A stretch of DNA of 64,000 nt, taken from contig NZ_AP027370.1 of the NCBI RefSeq assembly GCF_030296055.1, positions 310,001-374,000 on the forward strand, written 5' to 3'. The notes beneath the pieces were generated by a model, which was not told the DNA's origin, ran no database searches, and worked only from the letters and a program-made list of their open reading frames with translations. The position numbers and the translations under genes were made by a program. This DNA is from Hydrogenimonas cancrithermarum. GTDB taxonomy: Bacteria; Campylobacterota; Campylobacteria; Campylobacterales; Hydrogenimonadaceae. Shown here in pieces: positions 16,688-25,924 of the stretch; the stretch's first letter is position 1, and each line of letters begins with the position of its first letter.

Positions 16688-18490
16688 ATGGCCTCCATCT
16701 TCAACGCTCTCAATATCGGCTACAGCGGCCTTAAAACTTCACAAATCGCGATCGATACGACCGGCCACAATATCGCCAATGCACAAAACCCCGACTACAC
16801 GCGCCAGCGTGTGGTCATCGAACCGAACACACCGCTCAATACAACTCCCGGCGATATCGGCCTGGGTGCGAAAATCACGGAAATCGTCCGGGTTCACGAT
16901 GAATTCGTCTACAAACGCCTCAAAAACTCGTCTACCAGCAATGAGTACAATCAACTGCGCCAGGAGACAATGGACGAAATATCCAGCTATTTTCCGGAAA
17001 TCGACAAAAACGGCATCTATAACGGTATGCAGGATTACTTCGATGCCTGGAACGATTTTTCCAAAAACACCGACGACAGTGCATTGAAAACCAATCTCGC
17101 GCAGCAGACGAGAACCTTTACCGCCACCATCCGCGATACACGGGCACAGATCGCCTCGGTCCAGACTAGGCTGGACGACCAGCTAAAAACCTCCATCGAT
17201 GAAATCAACAGACTCGGAAAACAGATCGCGGAACTCAATGTCCGCATCAACACGGACGAAGCCGGAGGGGACAATGCCAACGATCTGCGTGACCAGCGGG
17301 ACAAACTCGAGCTGGCACTGAGCAAACTGGTCGACATCGCCGTTTCGAAAGGTGAAATGAAGCCGGACATGACGACAGACAGGCATCTCATCGAATCTGG
17401 AGGCGAATATCACCTGAGCATCGGGGGCTCCTCCTTCGTGGATGGGAACACGTTTCACCCTCTGGTCCTCGACAGGCCCGAAGGCAGCGGATTCAGCGAC
17501 GTCTACTACCAACGGCAGGATTATGTCAAATTCGATATCACCGACTATATTCATGGTGGAAAAGTCGGAGCCATACTTTCGCTTCGGGATGGCGACATTC
17601 AGCAAATTCTGGATGAACTCGACAGCTTTGCATCGAGTCTGATTTTCAATACAAACAACCTCTATGCCGCACACGCGACGACCCAGATGAGCGGCAGTAC
17701 CGAAATTGCACCGAATCAGACCATTCCGGAATCGGAACTCCCGATCGAAGAAGGGTCCTTTTTCGTCAAAATATACGATATCGACGGCAATGAAGTCGCA
17801 AAAAGAGAGATCGTTCTCACCCCGGAGATGACCTACGGGGAGATCGCCGCACGGATCGAAGATGCGGATATCGACGACAATGGAGACAATCTGAAGGGCA
17901 ACGATGTCGACAATTATCTCACGGCATCGGCCGACGGAACATTTCAAATCTCCATGGACTCCACCAAAGCCAGAGAGGGGTATACCTTTGCGATCGAGGA
18001 GGCCGATCCGGAAAATCCGACGCTCTTTGCAGGCGTATTGGGGCTCGAACGTTTTTTTGACGGCAGTGATGCAAAAAATATCACGCTCAACAAATCGCTC
18101 GACGGCAATCCGACCAGGATAGGAGGAAACGCTGCGCCGATTTCCGGAGACAACCGTATGGCCAACAGTATGATCGAACTGCAGTATAAAAAGATCGACT
18201 TTTACAAACCTGCAGATTCAAACACCCATTTCGCGAAAGAGACACTAAGCGGATTTTTCAGAATGAGTGTCACAAACGTTGCGAATACGACTGCGGCGGT
18301 CCATTCGGCCGCCGAGACATCCCAGTCACTTCTCAACGCTGTCGTCAACGAATTCGACAGTATCAGCAAAGTCGATCTCGACGAAGAGCTGACCAATCTC
18401 ATGAAGTATCAGACCGGCTATGGCGCAAGTGCGAAAGTCATTACGACCATCGATCAGATGATTCAGACACTGCTGGGAATCAAACAGTAG
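16688..18490 (+). CDS. flgK: Hook-filament junction protein FlgK (HAP1)
   Basis: FlgK joins hook and filament. The 600-residue protein has the N-terminal signature IFNALNIGYSGLKTSQIAIDTTGHNIANAQNPDYTRQRV, a coiled-coil region, a variable middle domain (about 230-480) and the C-terminal rod-like segment SKVDLDEELTNLMKYQTGYGASAKVITTIDQMIQTLLG. The gene is complete, three bases after the FlgN-like gene, and ends the flagellar operon. Confidence 0.95.
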   Translation: MASIFNALNIGYSGLKTSQIAIDTTGHNIANAQNPDYTRQRVVIEPNTPLNTTPGDIGLGAKITEIVRVHDEFVYKRLKNSSTSNEYNQLRQETMDEISSYFPEIDKNGIYNGMQDYFDAWNDFSKNTDDSALKTNLAQQTRTFTATIRDTRAQIASVQTRLDDQLKTSIDEINRLGKQIAELNVRINTDEAGGDNANDLRDQRDKLELALSKLVDIAVSKGEMKPDMTTDRHLIESGGEYHLSIGGSSFVDGNTFHPLVLDRPEGSGFSDVYYQRQDYVKFDITDYIHGGKVGAILSLRDGDIQQILDELDSFASSLIFNTNNLYAAHATTQMSGSTEIAPNQTIPESELPIEEGSFFVKIYDIDGNEVAKREIVLTPEMTYGEIAARIEDADIDDNGDNLKGNDVDNYLTASADGTFQISMDSTKAREGYTFAIEEADPENPTLFAGVLGLERFFDGSDAKNITLNKSLDGNPTRIGGNAAPISGDNRMANSMIELQYKKIDFYKPADSNTHFAKETLSGFFRMSVTNVANTTAAVHSAAETSQSLLNAVVNEFDSISKVDLDEELTNLMKYQTGYGASAKVITTIDQMIQTLLGIKQ

Positions 18491-18493
18491 ACG

Positions 18494-19300
18494 ATGCGAT
18501 GCCCTTGTATCAGCCTGGGACTGCTTGTCGCCCTTTTTCTGTTCTCTTTTATGGGACCGCTACTCTACACCGTCAGTCCCTTTGACCTGCACCCTGAAAC
18601 ACTTCTTCTTCCCCCGTCGGCCGAGCATCCGTTAGGAACGGATCGCCTGGGCCGCGATCTGCTCGCACGTTTGATGCAAGGGGGTAGAGTCTCTTTGATT
18701 ATCGGTATAGGAAGTGCTCTCATCGCTTCGATGCTCGGACTGATCATCGGCATCACAGCGGGGTTTTTCAGAGGGGCGGTCGACAAAAGTTTCGTCATAC
18801 TTGTCGACCTCTTTTTGACGTTTCCGACATTCTTTCTGCTACTGGCGCTCGTCAGCTATGTCGAAGCGTCGGTCTGGGTTCTCATTTTCGTTATTTCGGT
18901 AACAGGATGGATGACAATGGCGAGAATGATCCGGGCAGAAAGTTTTTCCATTGGAGAAAAACCCTTTATCAAGATTCTCAAAATCGCCCGGATACCTGCG
19001 ACCAAAATCATTCTTAAATATTTCGCCCCTCTGCTGGCCCCTATCTTTTTCGTCAGTTTCACTTTCGGTGTGGGAGGTGCGATTTTGAGTGAGAGTGCAC
19101 TCAGCTTCCTCGGTCTCGGTATTACGCCTCCGCAGATGAGCTGGGGGAGTCTGATAAGTGAAGGGAAAGAGGTGATGGAGATTGCATGGTGGATCAGTTT
19201 CTTTCCGGGCCTGATGATCTTTCTTGTCACTTTCTCGCTGATGCAGATTTCGGATTATCTGCAAAGCAGGACGAATCAAAAAGAGGTGATCGGTCAGTAA
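18494..19300 (+). CDS. Orphan ABC transporter permease, DppC/OppC/YejE type
   Basis: A 268-residue inner-membrane permease of the binding-protein-dependent peptide/nickel family. The marker LGTDRLGRDLLARLMQGGRVSL is present after the first helix, followed by about five more helices and the EAA-like loop (RAESFSIGEKPFIKILKIARIPATKIILKY). The C-terminal SFLGLGITPPQMSWGSLISEG is typical. It begins three bases after flgK. No partner permease, ATPase or binding protein is present in the window. The substrate is unknown. Confidence 0.85.
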   Translation: MRCPCISLGLLVALFLFSFMGPLLYTVSPFDLHPETLLLPPSAEHPLGTDRLGRDLLARLMQGGRVSLIIGIGSALIASMLGLIIGITAGFFRGAVDKSFVILVDLFLTFPTFFLLLALVSYVEASVWVLIFVISVTGWMTMARMIRAESFSIGEKPFIKILKIARIPATKIILKYFAPLLAPIFFVSFTFGVGGAILSESALSFLGLGITPPQMSWGSLISEGKEVMEIAWWISFFPGLMIFLVTFSLMQISDYLQSRTNQKEVIGQ

Positions 19301-20007
19301 CGACCGAGCGCACGCTCCAGATCTTCTTTTGTATCGATGCCGAAACTCTTCGTTTCCACTTCCGTCATCGCGATCGCATAGCCGTGCGAAAGTGCACGCA
19401 ACTGTTCCAGCTTTTCGATATGTTCAAGCGGGGCGTGCGGCAGACTGCAAAAACGTCCGAGCATCTTTCTCGTATAGCCATAAAGACCCAGATGCCCTTT
19501 ATATCCGTCAAATCCACCATCTCTGTCGTAGGGAATGATGCTTCTTGAAAAGTAGAGGGCGAATCCACTCTCATCCGTCACCACTTTGACGAGATTCGGA
19601 TCGATCGCATCCTCTTTTGCGATCGCTTTGTAAACGGAGCAGATCATAACGCGGCTGTCGTTTTGGTAGGCGTGGACCAGCTTTTTCAGTTTTTCGACAA
19701 CATCCGCTTCGATGAAAGGTTCATCTCCCTGCACGTTGATGACGATTTCACTCTCGTCAAGTCCCAAACGAGCCGCCGCTTCGTTGATGCGATCCGTACC
19801 GCTTTGATGTTCGCTGCTCGTCATGACCGCTTTGACACCGTGCGCTTTACACACTTCGAGAACCTCTTCCGCATCGGTTGCCACCGCGACATCGTCGACC
19901 GATGCGACTGCACGAGCCGTGGCCACAACCATAGGAACACCACCTATCTCCGCCAATACTTTCTTCGGAAAACGTGTCGAGCCCAAACGTGCAGGGATAA
20001 TAATCAT
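19294..20007 (-). CDS. kdsB: 3-deoxy-manno-octulosonate cytidylyltransferase (CMP-Kdo synthetase)
   Basis: KdsB activates Kdo with CTP for the LPS inner core. The 237-residue protein has IIPARLGSTRFPKKVLAEIGGVPMV at the start, the SGTDRINEA motif and VINVQGDEPFIEADVV; the PYDRDG and LGLYGYTRKML stretches are also typical. The length is normal. Its 3' end overlaps the convergent permease gene by seven bases; its 5' end faces trmN6. Confidence 0.95.
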   Translation of the reverse strand: MIIIPARLGSTRFPKKVLAEIGGVPMVVATARAVASVDDVAVATDAEEVLEVCKAHGVKAVMTSSEHQSGTDRINEAAARLGLDESEIVINVQGDEPFIEADVVEKLKKLVHAYQNDSRVMICSVYKAIAKEDAIDPNLVKVVTDESGFALYFSRSIIPYDRDGGFDGYKGHLGLYGYTRKMLGRFCSLPHAPLEHIEKLEQLRALSHGYAIAMTEVETKSFGIDTKEDLERALGRY

Positions 20008-20054
20008 CGGTCCAACCTTTTTTGCTATAATTTTATCAAAAAAAGGCGCTACAT

Positions 20055-20747
20055 TTGCTTTTCTACCAACCGCAGGACGGCTACTGTTTCAACAGCGACT
20101 CCATTTTTCTCTATGATTTCGCCGCATCTTTTTCGCCCAAAGGAAGAGTGCTCGACGTAGGGAGCGGTGTCGGAGTCATCGGCCTGCTGTTAGCACGTGA
20201 CTTTCCCATCGAACTCACGATGATAGAGAAGCAGGAGAAGATGGCTTCACTTGCGGAAAAAAATCTTGAAACCAACAAGATTACAGCCAACCTTCTCCGA
20301 AGCGATTTTCTCGAATACCAAGGAGGCGAACCTTTCGACTTCATCGTCTCCAATCCCCCTTTTTACCATGGAGATGTCGTCCAGAGCCGGAACAGCCATA
20401 TCAATGCCTGCCGTTATAACACGCACCTTCCGATCGAACCTTTTTTCAAAAAGGTGGCTTCGCTGTTACTGCCTCGGGGACACTTCATCTTCTGCTACGA
20501 TGCATCGCAGCTCCCCGAACTTCTGGTGACGCTCGAAAAAGTCGCCCTTCGGGCCGAGGATATTCGCTTCGTTCATCCGAAAGCCGACCGTCCCGCCAAG
20601 CTGGTGATGATCCATGCGAGAAGAGGTTCGAGATCCAAAAGCAGGGTTCTGCCGCCTTTTATCGTCTTCGAGGGGGATCGCTACATGCCGGAAGCGCAGG
20701 AGATTTTCAAAAGAGCGGGGACACATACGATAAAATGTCAGATTTGA
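20055..20747 (+). CDS. trmN6: tRNA1(Val) A37 N6-methyltransferase-like (TrmN6/YfiC family)
   Basis: A 230-residue SAM-dependent methyltransferase. The start is TTG at 20055, with AAGG upstream and a TATAAT at 20026-20031. The N-terminal QPQDGYCFNSDSIFLYDF matches the family pattern, then comes the SAM loop VLDVGSGVGVIGLLLA and the catalytic NPPF (FDFIVSNPPFYHGD). The family methylates A37 of tRNA-Val or similar targets; the exact target here is inferred. It leads a tightly overlapping operon through trpC. Confidence 0.8.
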   Translation: MLFYQPQDGYCFNSDSIFLYDFAASFSPKGRVLDVGSGVGVIGLLLARDFPIELTMIEKQEKMASLAEKNLETNKITANLLRSDFLEYQGGEPFDFIVSNPPFYHGDVVQSRNSHINACRYNTHLPIEPFFKKVASLLLPRGHFIFCYDASQLPELLVTLEKVALRAEDIRFVHPKADRPAKLVMIHARRGSRSKSRVLPPFIVFEGDRYMPEAQEIFKRAGTHTIKCQI

Positions 20748-21121
20748 TTGAAAAAGAGGGCTTCGGTTACGCTTTCGACCCGAAAGCGTGTGAAACATGT
20801 GCAGGCAACTGCTGTATAGGCGAAAGCGGCCATATCTGGGTACCGGTCCAGAAGATTCCCGAGATGGCGGCCTTTTTAAAAATGGGCAGCGACGAATTCA
20901 TTAAGCGCTACTTGGAAAAAGTAGGGTATCGTTTCAGTATCAAAGAAAAGGTGGTTGTCGAAGGTGAGTACGACTGCATTTTCTACGACCGGGAAAAACG
21001 GCGCTGTACCATCTATCCTGTCCGCCCCCTGCAGTGCAGGACTTTTCCGTTTTGGGACTATTTTAAAGAAAACGAAGAGGAATTGAAAAAAGAATGTCCA
21101 GGTATCTGTCCACACTCCTGA
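20735..21121 (+). CDS. YkgJ-family cysteine-cluster protein
   Basis: A 128-residue small protein with the CxxCxxxCC cluster (CETCAGNCC, about residues 15-23) and a second conserved part, CTIYPVRPLQCRTFPFWD. The family is thought to bind zinc or an iron-sulfur cluster; the role is unknown. The gene overlaps the end of trmN6 by 13 bases and the start of the next gene by 28 bases, so the group is translated as a unit. Confidence 0.85.
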   Translation: MSDLIEKEGFGYAFDPKACETCAGNCCIGESGHIWVPVQKIPEMAAFLKMGSDEFIKRYLEKVGYRFSIKEKVVVEGEYDCIFYDREKRRCTIYPVRPLQCRTFPFWDYFKENEEELKKECPGICPHS

Positions 21122-22392
21122 TTGCACTGTTTCTGTTGACCGGATGTTCCTCAAAAACGGTGAATCCTCCGGCAGAGGAGGGCAATCCAAAAAGCCATGT
21201 CAAACCATTCGAATATGAGTATGACTACATCATCCATGCCCTTTACTACAAAGACCACGGCAAATATGCCAACGCCTATGTTCTGTTTGAAGAGCTTTAC
21301 AAAAAGACCGAAAATCTCGAATACAAAATCGAAGCGCTCAAACTGCTCATCGGCATGCAGCAATACGAAGAGGCGTACAGACAACTCACCACCCTGCTGA
21401 AGAGATACCCGAAGAATGCCGAACTCTACCGCCTCCTCGCAGTGACGGACCTGAAGCTGAAAAAAGTCGACGAAGCACTCGAAAGTGCGAAAAAAGCCCT
21501 TGCACTCGAACCGGACAATATTCAGGATATCGATCTGGTCGCATCGATCTATCTTCTAAACGGCGCATTTCAAAAAGCCTACGATACCTATAACAGCTAC
21601 TATATCCGTCACCACGATGACGAGAGTGTCGTCAAAATGGCATCCATCCTGTACCATAAACTCAAGAATCCCCAAAAAACGATCCAGCTGCTGGAAACAC
21701 ACAGCAAGATGATCGGATGTGGCGAGCGGGTATGCGTTTTTCTGGCTGAACTATACCGGCGAAACAACGACCTGGAGAGTCTTGCATCGGTCTATGCACG
21801 TCTCTACGACTCGACGGGAGCGACGGAATATGCCCAGAAAGCGGCGGAAATCTACGCCTATCAGAAACAGTTCGGCAAAGCTGTGAAGCTGTTGGAATCT
21901 TCCGGTGCCGACGACAATCTTCTTCTGGCAATCTACAAACAGACAAAAACGTTCGACAAGGCCGCGAAACTGGCAAAACGCCTCTACGACGAGACGCTCG
22001 ACCCGGTGTGGCTGGCGGAGTACGGAATCCTGCTCTACGAAGCCGCCCCAAAGAAAGATGATCCGAAACTCTTGGCGAAAGTGATTCGAAATCTTTCGAA
22101 AGCGTTCAAAGAGGGTGTGAGCGATCCACTCTATTACAACTATCTGGGCTATCTGCTCATCGATCATGACATCGATGTCCAGTGGGGGATAGAACTCGTG
22201 AAAAAAGCGCTGAAACTCGAACCTGACTCCGCTTTCTATATAGACTCGCTGGCATGGGGGCACTACAAGCTCGGTGAGTGCAAAAAAGCGTATAGCGAAA
22301 TGGAAAAGGTCATAAAGAAACTCGGTCTCGAAGATGAAGAGATCAAGAGCCACTGGAACAAAATTCAAAAATGCAGGAGTAGAAAAAAGTGA
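21094..22392 (+). CDS. TPR-repeat lipoprotein
   Basis: A 432-residue lipoprotein with a signal peptide and lipobox (LLTGCSS, Cys near residue 18). At least seven TPR-like repeats follow, for example [33 protein letters not shown] and [33 protein letters not shown]. It should sit on the periplasmic face of a membrane and bind other proteins. Genome-wide these resemble the BamD/PilF-type scaffolds, but no specific partner is evident. The trpC GTG start overlaps its stop. Confidence 0.85.
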   Translation: MSRYLSTLLIALFLLTGCSSKTVNPPAEEGNPKSHVKPFEYEYDYIIHALYYKDHGKYANAYVLFEELYKKTENLEYKIEALKLLIGMQQYEEAYRQLTTLLKRYPKNAELYRLLAVTDLKLKKVDEALESAKKALALEPDNIQDIDLVASIYLLNGAFQKAYDTYNSYYIRHHDDESVVKMASILYHKLKNPQKTIQLLETHSKMIGCGERVCVFLAELYRRNNDLESLASVYARLYDSTGATEYAQKAAEIYAYQKQFGKAVKLLESSGADDNLLLAIYKQTKTFDKAAKLAKRLYDETLDPVWLAEYGILLYEAAPKKDDPKLLAKVIRNLSKAFKEGVSDPLYYNYLGYLLIDHDIDVQWGIELVKKALKLEPDSAFYIDSLAWGHYKLGECKKAYSEMEKVIKKLGLEDEEIKSHWNKIQKCRSRKK

Positions 22393-23180
22393 TTCTCGAT
22401 GAAATAATCGCCCGTACAAAAGTCGATCTGGAACGTAAAAAAAAGGAGTTTCCGCTCGAATGGCTCGGACGTTCGCTTGCCTACAACCCTTTTCCACCAA
22501 GAGATGTCCATAAAGTATTGAAGTCGACGAAAGAAAATCCCTATCGCATTATCGCCGAAATCAAAAAAGCGAGCCCATCGAAAGGGGTGATCCGCGAAGA
22601 TTTCGACCCGCTGACGATCGCCAAAGCGTATGAAGAGGGCGGAGCGGATGCGCTCTCGATATTGACCGAACCCCACTACTTCAAAGGGGATATCGAATAC
22701 CTGACACAGATCCGCCGCTACGTCCCGATGCCGCTTCTGCGGAAAGATTTTATCATCGACAAATATCAACTCGTCGAAGCACTCGTCTACGGTGCCGACT
22801 TCGTCCTGCTCATCGCGAAAGCGCTCACGCGCAAACAGCTAAAAGAGCTACTCGAATATACGTGGCATCTGGGCATGGAGGCTTTGGTGGAGATACACGA
22901 CAAAAAGGACCTCATCAAAGCGATCTTTGCCGGCGCCAATATTATCGGCATCAATCACCGCAACCTCGAAACTTTCGAAATGGATATGAGCCTCAGCGAA
23001 CGGCTTATTCCCCTCATTCCCAATAGCAAGATCATCGTTGCCGAAAGCGGCATCTATGAACATGAGCAGGTCAAACACCTTCACGACGTTGGAGCTGACG
23101 CTTTTTTGGTGGGTGAACACTTTATGCGCCAGGACGATATCGCCAGTGCATTGAAAAAGCTCAAGGGCGAAACGGTATAG
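22389..23180 (+). CDS. trpC: Indole-3-glycerol-phosphate synthase
   Basis: TrpC closes the indole ring in tryptophan synthesis. The 263-residue TIM-barrel protein starts at GTG (22389), overlapping the TPR gene stop. The family motifs [46 protein letters not shown] and [13 protein letters not shown] are present, with the phosphate-binding ESGIYE and [12 protein letters not shown] near the end. No other trp gene is nearby, so trp genes are scattered in this genome. Confidence 0.95.
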   Translation: MILDEIIARTKVDLERKKKEFPLEWLGRSLAYNPFPPRDVHKVLKSTKENPYRIIAEIKKASPSKGVIREDFDPLTIAKAYEEGGADALSILTEPHYFKGDIEYLTQIRRYVPMPLLRKDFIIDKYQLVEALVYGADFVLLIAKALTRKQLKELLEYTWHLGMEALVEIHDKKDLIKAIFAGANIIGINHRNLETFEMDMSLSERLIPLIPNSKIIVAESGIYEHEQVKHLHDVGADAFLVGEHFMRQDDIASALKKLKGETV

Positions 23181-23197
23181 AGGGTTTCACCCGAAAG

Positions 23198-23239
23198 TAT
23201 CTTCACTCTTCATGAACGAGTCCGCGAAGAAATCTCCTC
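23198..23239 (-). repeat. Intergenic repeat, copy A, with conserved hairpin
   Basis: Read on the minus strand, this 42-base stretch aligns with 37260-37300 at about 31 positions with one gap. The most conserved part is GGA(C/G)TCGTTC(A/G)TGAAGAG, flanked by CTTC, which folds into a small stem with a fixed loop. An outer imperfect pair (TTCACCCGAAAG and CTTTCTTCGGGTGAA, 23185-23265) encloses it. The block lies between trpC and the phosphoribosyltransferase gene and may also stop transcription from both. Confidence 0.45.
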
Positions 23240-23299
23240 TTGCTCGGGGACCTTTCTTCGGGTGAAGCATTCGAAACTATCATCTTTAGTCGAAAACGA

Positions 23300-23947
23300 T
23301 CATGAATGCCTCGCCTTTTCCAGCAATTCGATCACCTCTTCATCGCTCGTCTGGTCGAACCGTTCGTAGTGTGCACCGACAGCCCAGAAAGGCTCTGGTG
23401 TCTGCAGAACGACAACACGGTCCGCCAGGCGCTCCATCTCCGGAAGCGTATCCGACGGTGCCACGGGAACGGCTACGACGATGGAAGCCGGGTTTTGCTC
23501 TCTTATCGCCGCCAGCGCGGCTTTCATCGTATACCCCGTTGCGATGCCGTCGTCGATCAGTATGACGGTTTTTCCGGCAAGATTTTCAAGCGGATTCTGA
23601 GAACCCCGATAACGCTGCTGCCTTCGATGCAGCTCTTCACGCTCTTTCGCGACGACTTCGTCCAGATACGACTTTCCGATACCGAGCCGGTAGACCGCAT
23701 CTTCGTTCAAAACGACACGCTCCGGTTCTCCCTCGACCAATGCCCCTATCGCGAACTCCTCATTGAACGGCGCGCCAAGTTTCCGTACGATGATGACATC
23801 GAGCGGCGCATGGAGCCGTTTTGCCACTTCATACGCCACCGGCACGCCACCGCGGGGAAGTGCCAGAACGATCGGGTTTTCAAACGGCCCTATCGTTTCG
23901 AGTGCATCGGCCAGCTTTTGTCCGGCCTCTATTCTGTCTTTAAACAT
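23300..23947 (-). CDS. Phosphoribosyltransferase-domain protein
   Basis: A 215-residue soluble protein of the PRTase fold. The PRPP-binding loop VILIDDGIATGYTMKAAL is intact, and the N-terminal LALPRGGVPVAYEVAKRLHAPLDVIIVRKLGAPFNEEFAIGA is shared with a widespread stress-linked subfamily often fused to dienelactone hydrolase domains. The substrate base is unknown. It is monocistronic with AAGGAAT upstream of ATG 23947. Confidence 0.85.
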   Translation of the reverse strand: MFKDRIEAGQKLADALETIGPFENPIVLALPRGGVPVAYEVAKRLHAPLDVIIVRKLGAPFNEEFAIGALVEGEPERVVLNEDAVYRLGIGKSYLDEVVAKEREELHRRQQRYRGSQNPLENLAGKTVILIDDGIATGYTMKAALAAIREQNPASIVVAVPVAPSDTLPEMERLADRVVVLQTPEPFWAVGAHYERFDQTSDEEVIELLEKARHS

Positions 23948-24123
23948 ACTATTCCTTTCAATGAATAATCTTCACTTAAGATATAGCATATTTTAAGAAA
24001 AATTTCAACTATTTGGAGAGCGGTTTGCACGGTCATGGTTCGGACGCGCGAGCCCATTTTTGAATGCGCTTGGCGCCGAAAGTAGTTCAGTGGTCTTACG
24101 CACCATACAGTGCGCAGAGTCGA

Positions 24124-24573
24124 TTATCTGTTCAAGAGCTCTTTGGCGATCTGGTTGATCACTTTGCCTTCGGCACGGCTTCCGATTTTCGCTTTCGCGG
24201 CACTCATCACTTTTCCCATATCTTTCATCCCTTCCGCACCCGTTTCGGCAATGATCTCTTTTAGAATCTCACGGACTTCATCCTCGCTCATCGGTTCAGG
24301 GAGGTAGCTTCGCAGAATCTCCAGCTCCTTTTCATTCTGTTCGACGAGATCTTCGCGTCCACCCTCCCGAAACTGTTCTATCGCATCGTTGCGCTGCTTG
24401 ATCTGCTTGACGATAATCGCTTCGATATCGGCATCGGTCAACTCTTTGCGTTCATCCACTTCGATCTGTTTGATCGCACTCATCACAAAACGGATGACAC
24501 CCCGTTTGAAGCTGTCTTTCTCTTTCATCGCCGTTTTGAGATCGGCCTGCAGTCTCTCTTTCAGTTGACTCAT
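24124..24573 (-). CDS. GatB/YqeY domain protein
   Basis: A 149-residue protein of the YqeY family, related to the tail domain of the amidotransferase subunit GatB and thought to bind tRNA. The start MSQLKERLQADLKTAMKEKDSFKRGVIRFVMSAIKQIEVD and the LRSYLPEPMSEDEVREI and DMGKVMSAAKAKIGSRAEGKVINQIAKELL blocks are typical. ATG at 24573 has AAAGGA upstream; a frame reaching 24798 crosses the flgH promoter and is not credible. It is divergent from flgH. Confidence 0.9.
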   Translation of the reverse strand: MSQLKERLQADLKTAMKEKDSFKRGVIRFVMSAIKQIEVDERKELTDADIEAIIVKQIKQRNDAIEQFREGGREDLVEQNEKELEILRSYLPEPMSEDEVREILKEIIAETGAEGMKDMGKVMSAAKAKIGSRAEGKVINQIAKELLNR

Positions 24574-24589
24574 GGAGCTATCCTTTTGG

Positions 24590-24606
24590 TTGGAACAGTT
24601 TTTGCT
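24590..24606 (+). promoter_or_regulatory. Sigma-54 promoter of flgH
   Basis: TTGGAACAGTTTTTGCT carries the essential GG (24592-24593) and GC (24604-24605) exactly ten bases apart, with the T-run before GC typical of RpoN promoters in Campylobacterota. The start site would lie about 40 bases before flgH. Basal-body and hook genes of this phylum are known RpoN targets. Confidence 0.7.
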
Positions 24607-24656
24607 ATGACTGTTGGTAAATTGGTCCTGAATTATACCAAAAACGAGGAAGTAGA

Positions 24657-25370
24657 ATGCGAAAAGTGGAGAGTTTGGCGATATTGTCGCTTTTAATGCT
24701 CTATAACGGATGCAGTACCCACCAAACAGACGCAAAAATCGACTTTCAACCGCCGAAATATGTAGAACAGACACCCCCTTTGGAGCCCAGAAGCGCACTA
24801 TACAACCCGGGAAGTCTCTTCGGAAGAGGAGACAGCCCCGTCTTCTCCGATAAAAAAGCGATGAATGTCAACGATATCGTCACTGTCGTCATAAACGAAA
24901 ACATACTCTCCTCTTCCAGCGGTACAAAAAAACTTTCAAAAACGACAGGAGACAAACTCGGCGGAGGCGTTGTGACAGCCGGTGGAGGCGGTTTGCTCGC
25001 AAATGTGGCGAACCAGGCGAACAAGCTGACGAATATCGGGATGCAAATCGACTCTTCGACAAGCTTCAACGGAACGGGAACACATCAACGTACCGAAAAA
25101 TTCACAACAACCGTATCGGCCCGAATCATCAAAATTTTGGATAACGGCAACTACTTCATCGACGGAAGACGGGAGATGCTGCTCGACGGCCAAAAACAGA
25201 TACTTCACATAAGCGGTGTCATACGTCCGAACGACATCACCCAAACCAACCAGATCGACTCGAAATATATTGCAGATGCGAAGATTCTCTACGAAACGCA
25301 GGGCGATATCAAAGAGTCGACGGAGAGAAACTGGGGAACCAAGGCGGTTGAATCGATCTGGCCTTTCTAA
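24657..25370 (+). CDS. flgH: Flagellar L-ring protein FlgH
   Basis: FlgH is the outer-membrane lipoprotein ring of the flagellar basal body. The 237-residue protein has a lipobox-like LYNGCS (Cys near residue 19) and the family blocks GSLFGRGDSPVFSDKKAMNVNDIVTVVINEN, FTTTVSARIIKILDNGNYFIDGRREMLLDGQKQILHISGVIRPNDI and the C-terminal IKESTERNWGTKAVESIWPF. It stands apart from the other flagellar genes, under its own sigma-54 promoter. Confidence 0.95.
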   Translation: MRKVESLAILSLLMLYNGCSTHQTDAKIDFQPPKYVEQTPPLEPRSALYNPGSLFGRGDSPVFSDKKAMNVNDIVTVVINENILSSSSGTKKLSKTTGDKLGGGVVTAGGGGLLANVANQANKLTNIGMQIDSSTSFNGTGTHQRTEKFTTTVSARIIKILDNGNYFIDGRREMLLDGQKQILHISGVIRPNDITQTNQIDSKYIADAKILYETQGDIKESTERNWGTKAVESIWPF

Positions 25371-25924
25371 TGTAGTTTTTGTGCGGCCATGGAAGCCATC
25401 AGCGCCTTCTGCCCATTCGGTTTGCGGATATACGACTCTTTGTATTCGATGATATAGAGGGAGCAGAAAACATGCAGAAGTTCGTTCTTCTCCAGCAAAA
25501 AAAAGGGATTCCCCGGCGCTCCCTCGTTGGCATCGTCCTGGACAAACGTCTCAAAAAGCAGTAATCCCCCCGGTTTCAGATGTGTCAGCATCAGAGGGTA
25601 GAGGTTTCGGTTGAGATAGTTGAAACAGAGAATCGCATCGTATCTCTTTTTCAGACCGCATGCCTCTTCCAAATCCATTTCGATGGCACTGACTCCCGGA
25701 ATTTTTTCCAAAGCCTCCAGTGCCAGATCACTCCATTCGATCGCGTCCACATGACAGCCCTGCGCGGCAAGGGGTTTTGCATGCCGCCCCATCCCGGCAG
25801 CGATATCCAAAACCTCTCCTCTGCCGATCCGCTCCAGATACGCGAGCAAAAGAGGGCTCGGTTTTTGTGCAGGAGGAGCACTTTTGTATTTATCGTTCCA
25901 CTTTATCTTGTCTTCGATCATCAT
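25367..25924 (-). CDS. SAM-dependent methyltransferase, TehB-like
   Basis: A 185-residue class I methyltransferase. The SAM loop is VLDIAAGMGRHAKPLAAQG, followed by the acidic VDAIEWSD and the YDAILCFNYLNRNLYPLM stretch. The ATG at 25924 overlaps the stop of the FIST-domain gene upstream (ATGA), so the two are made together. The substrate is unknown; resemblance to TehB-type small-molecule methyltransferases is general. It ends head-to-head with flgH, overlapping by four bases. Confidence 0.75.
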   Translation of the reverse strand: MMIEDKIKWNDKYKSAPPAQKPSPLLLAYLERIGRGEVLDIAAGMGRHAKPLAAQGCHVDAIEWSDLALEALEKIPGVSAIEMDLEEACGLKKRYDAILCFNYLNRNLYPLMLTHLKPGGLLLFETFVQDDANEGAPGNPFFLLEKNELLHVFCSLYIIEYKESYIRKPNGQKALMASMAAQKLH

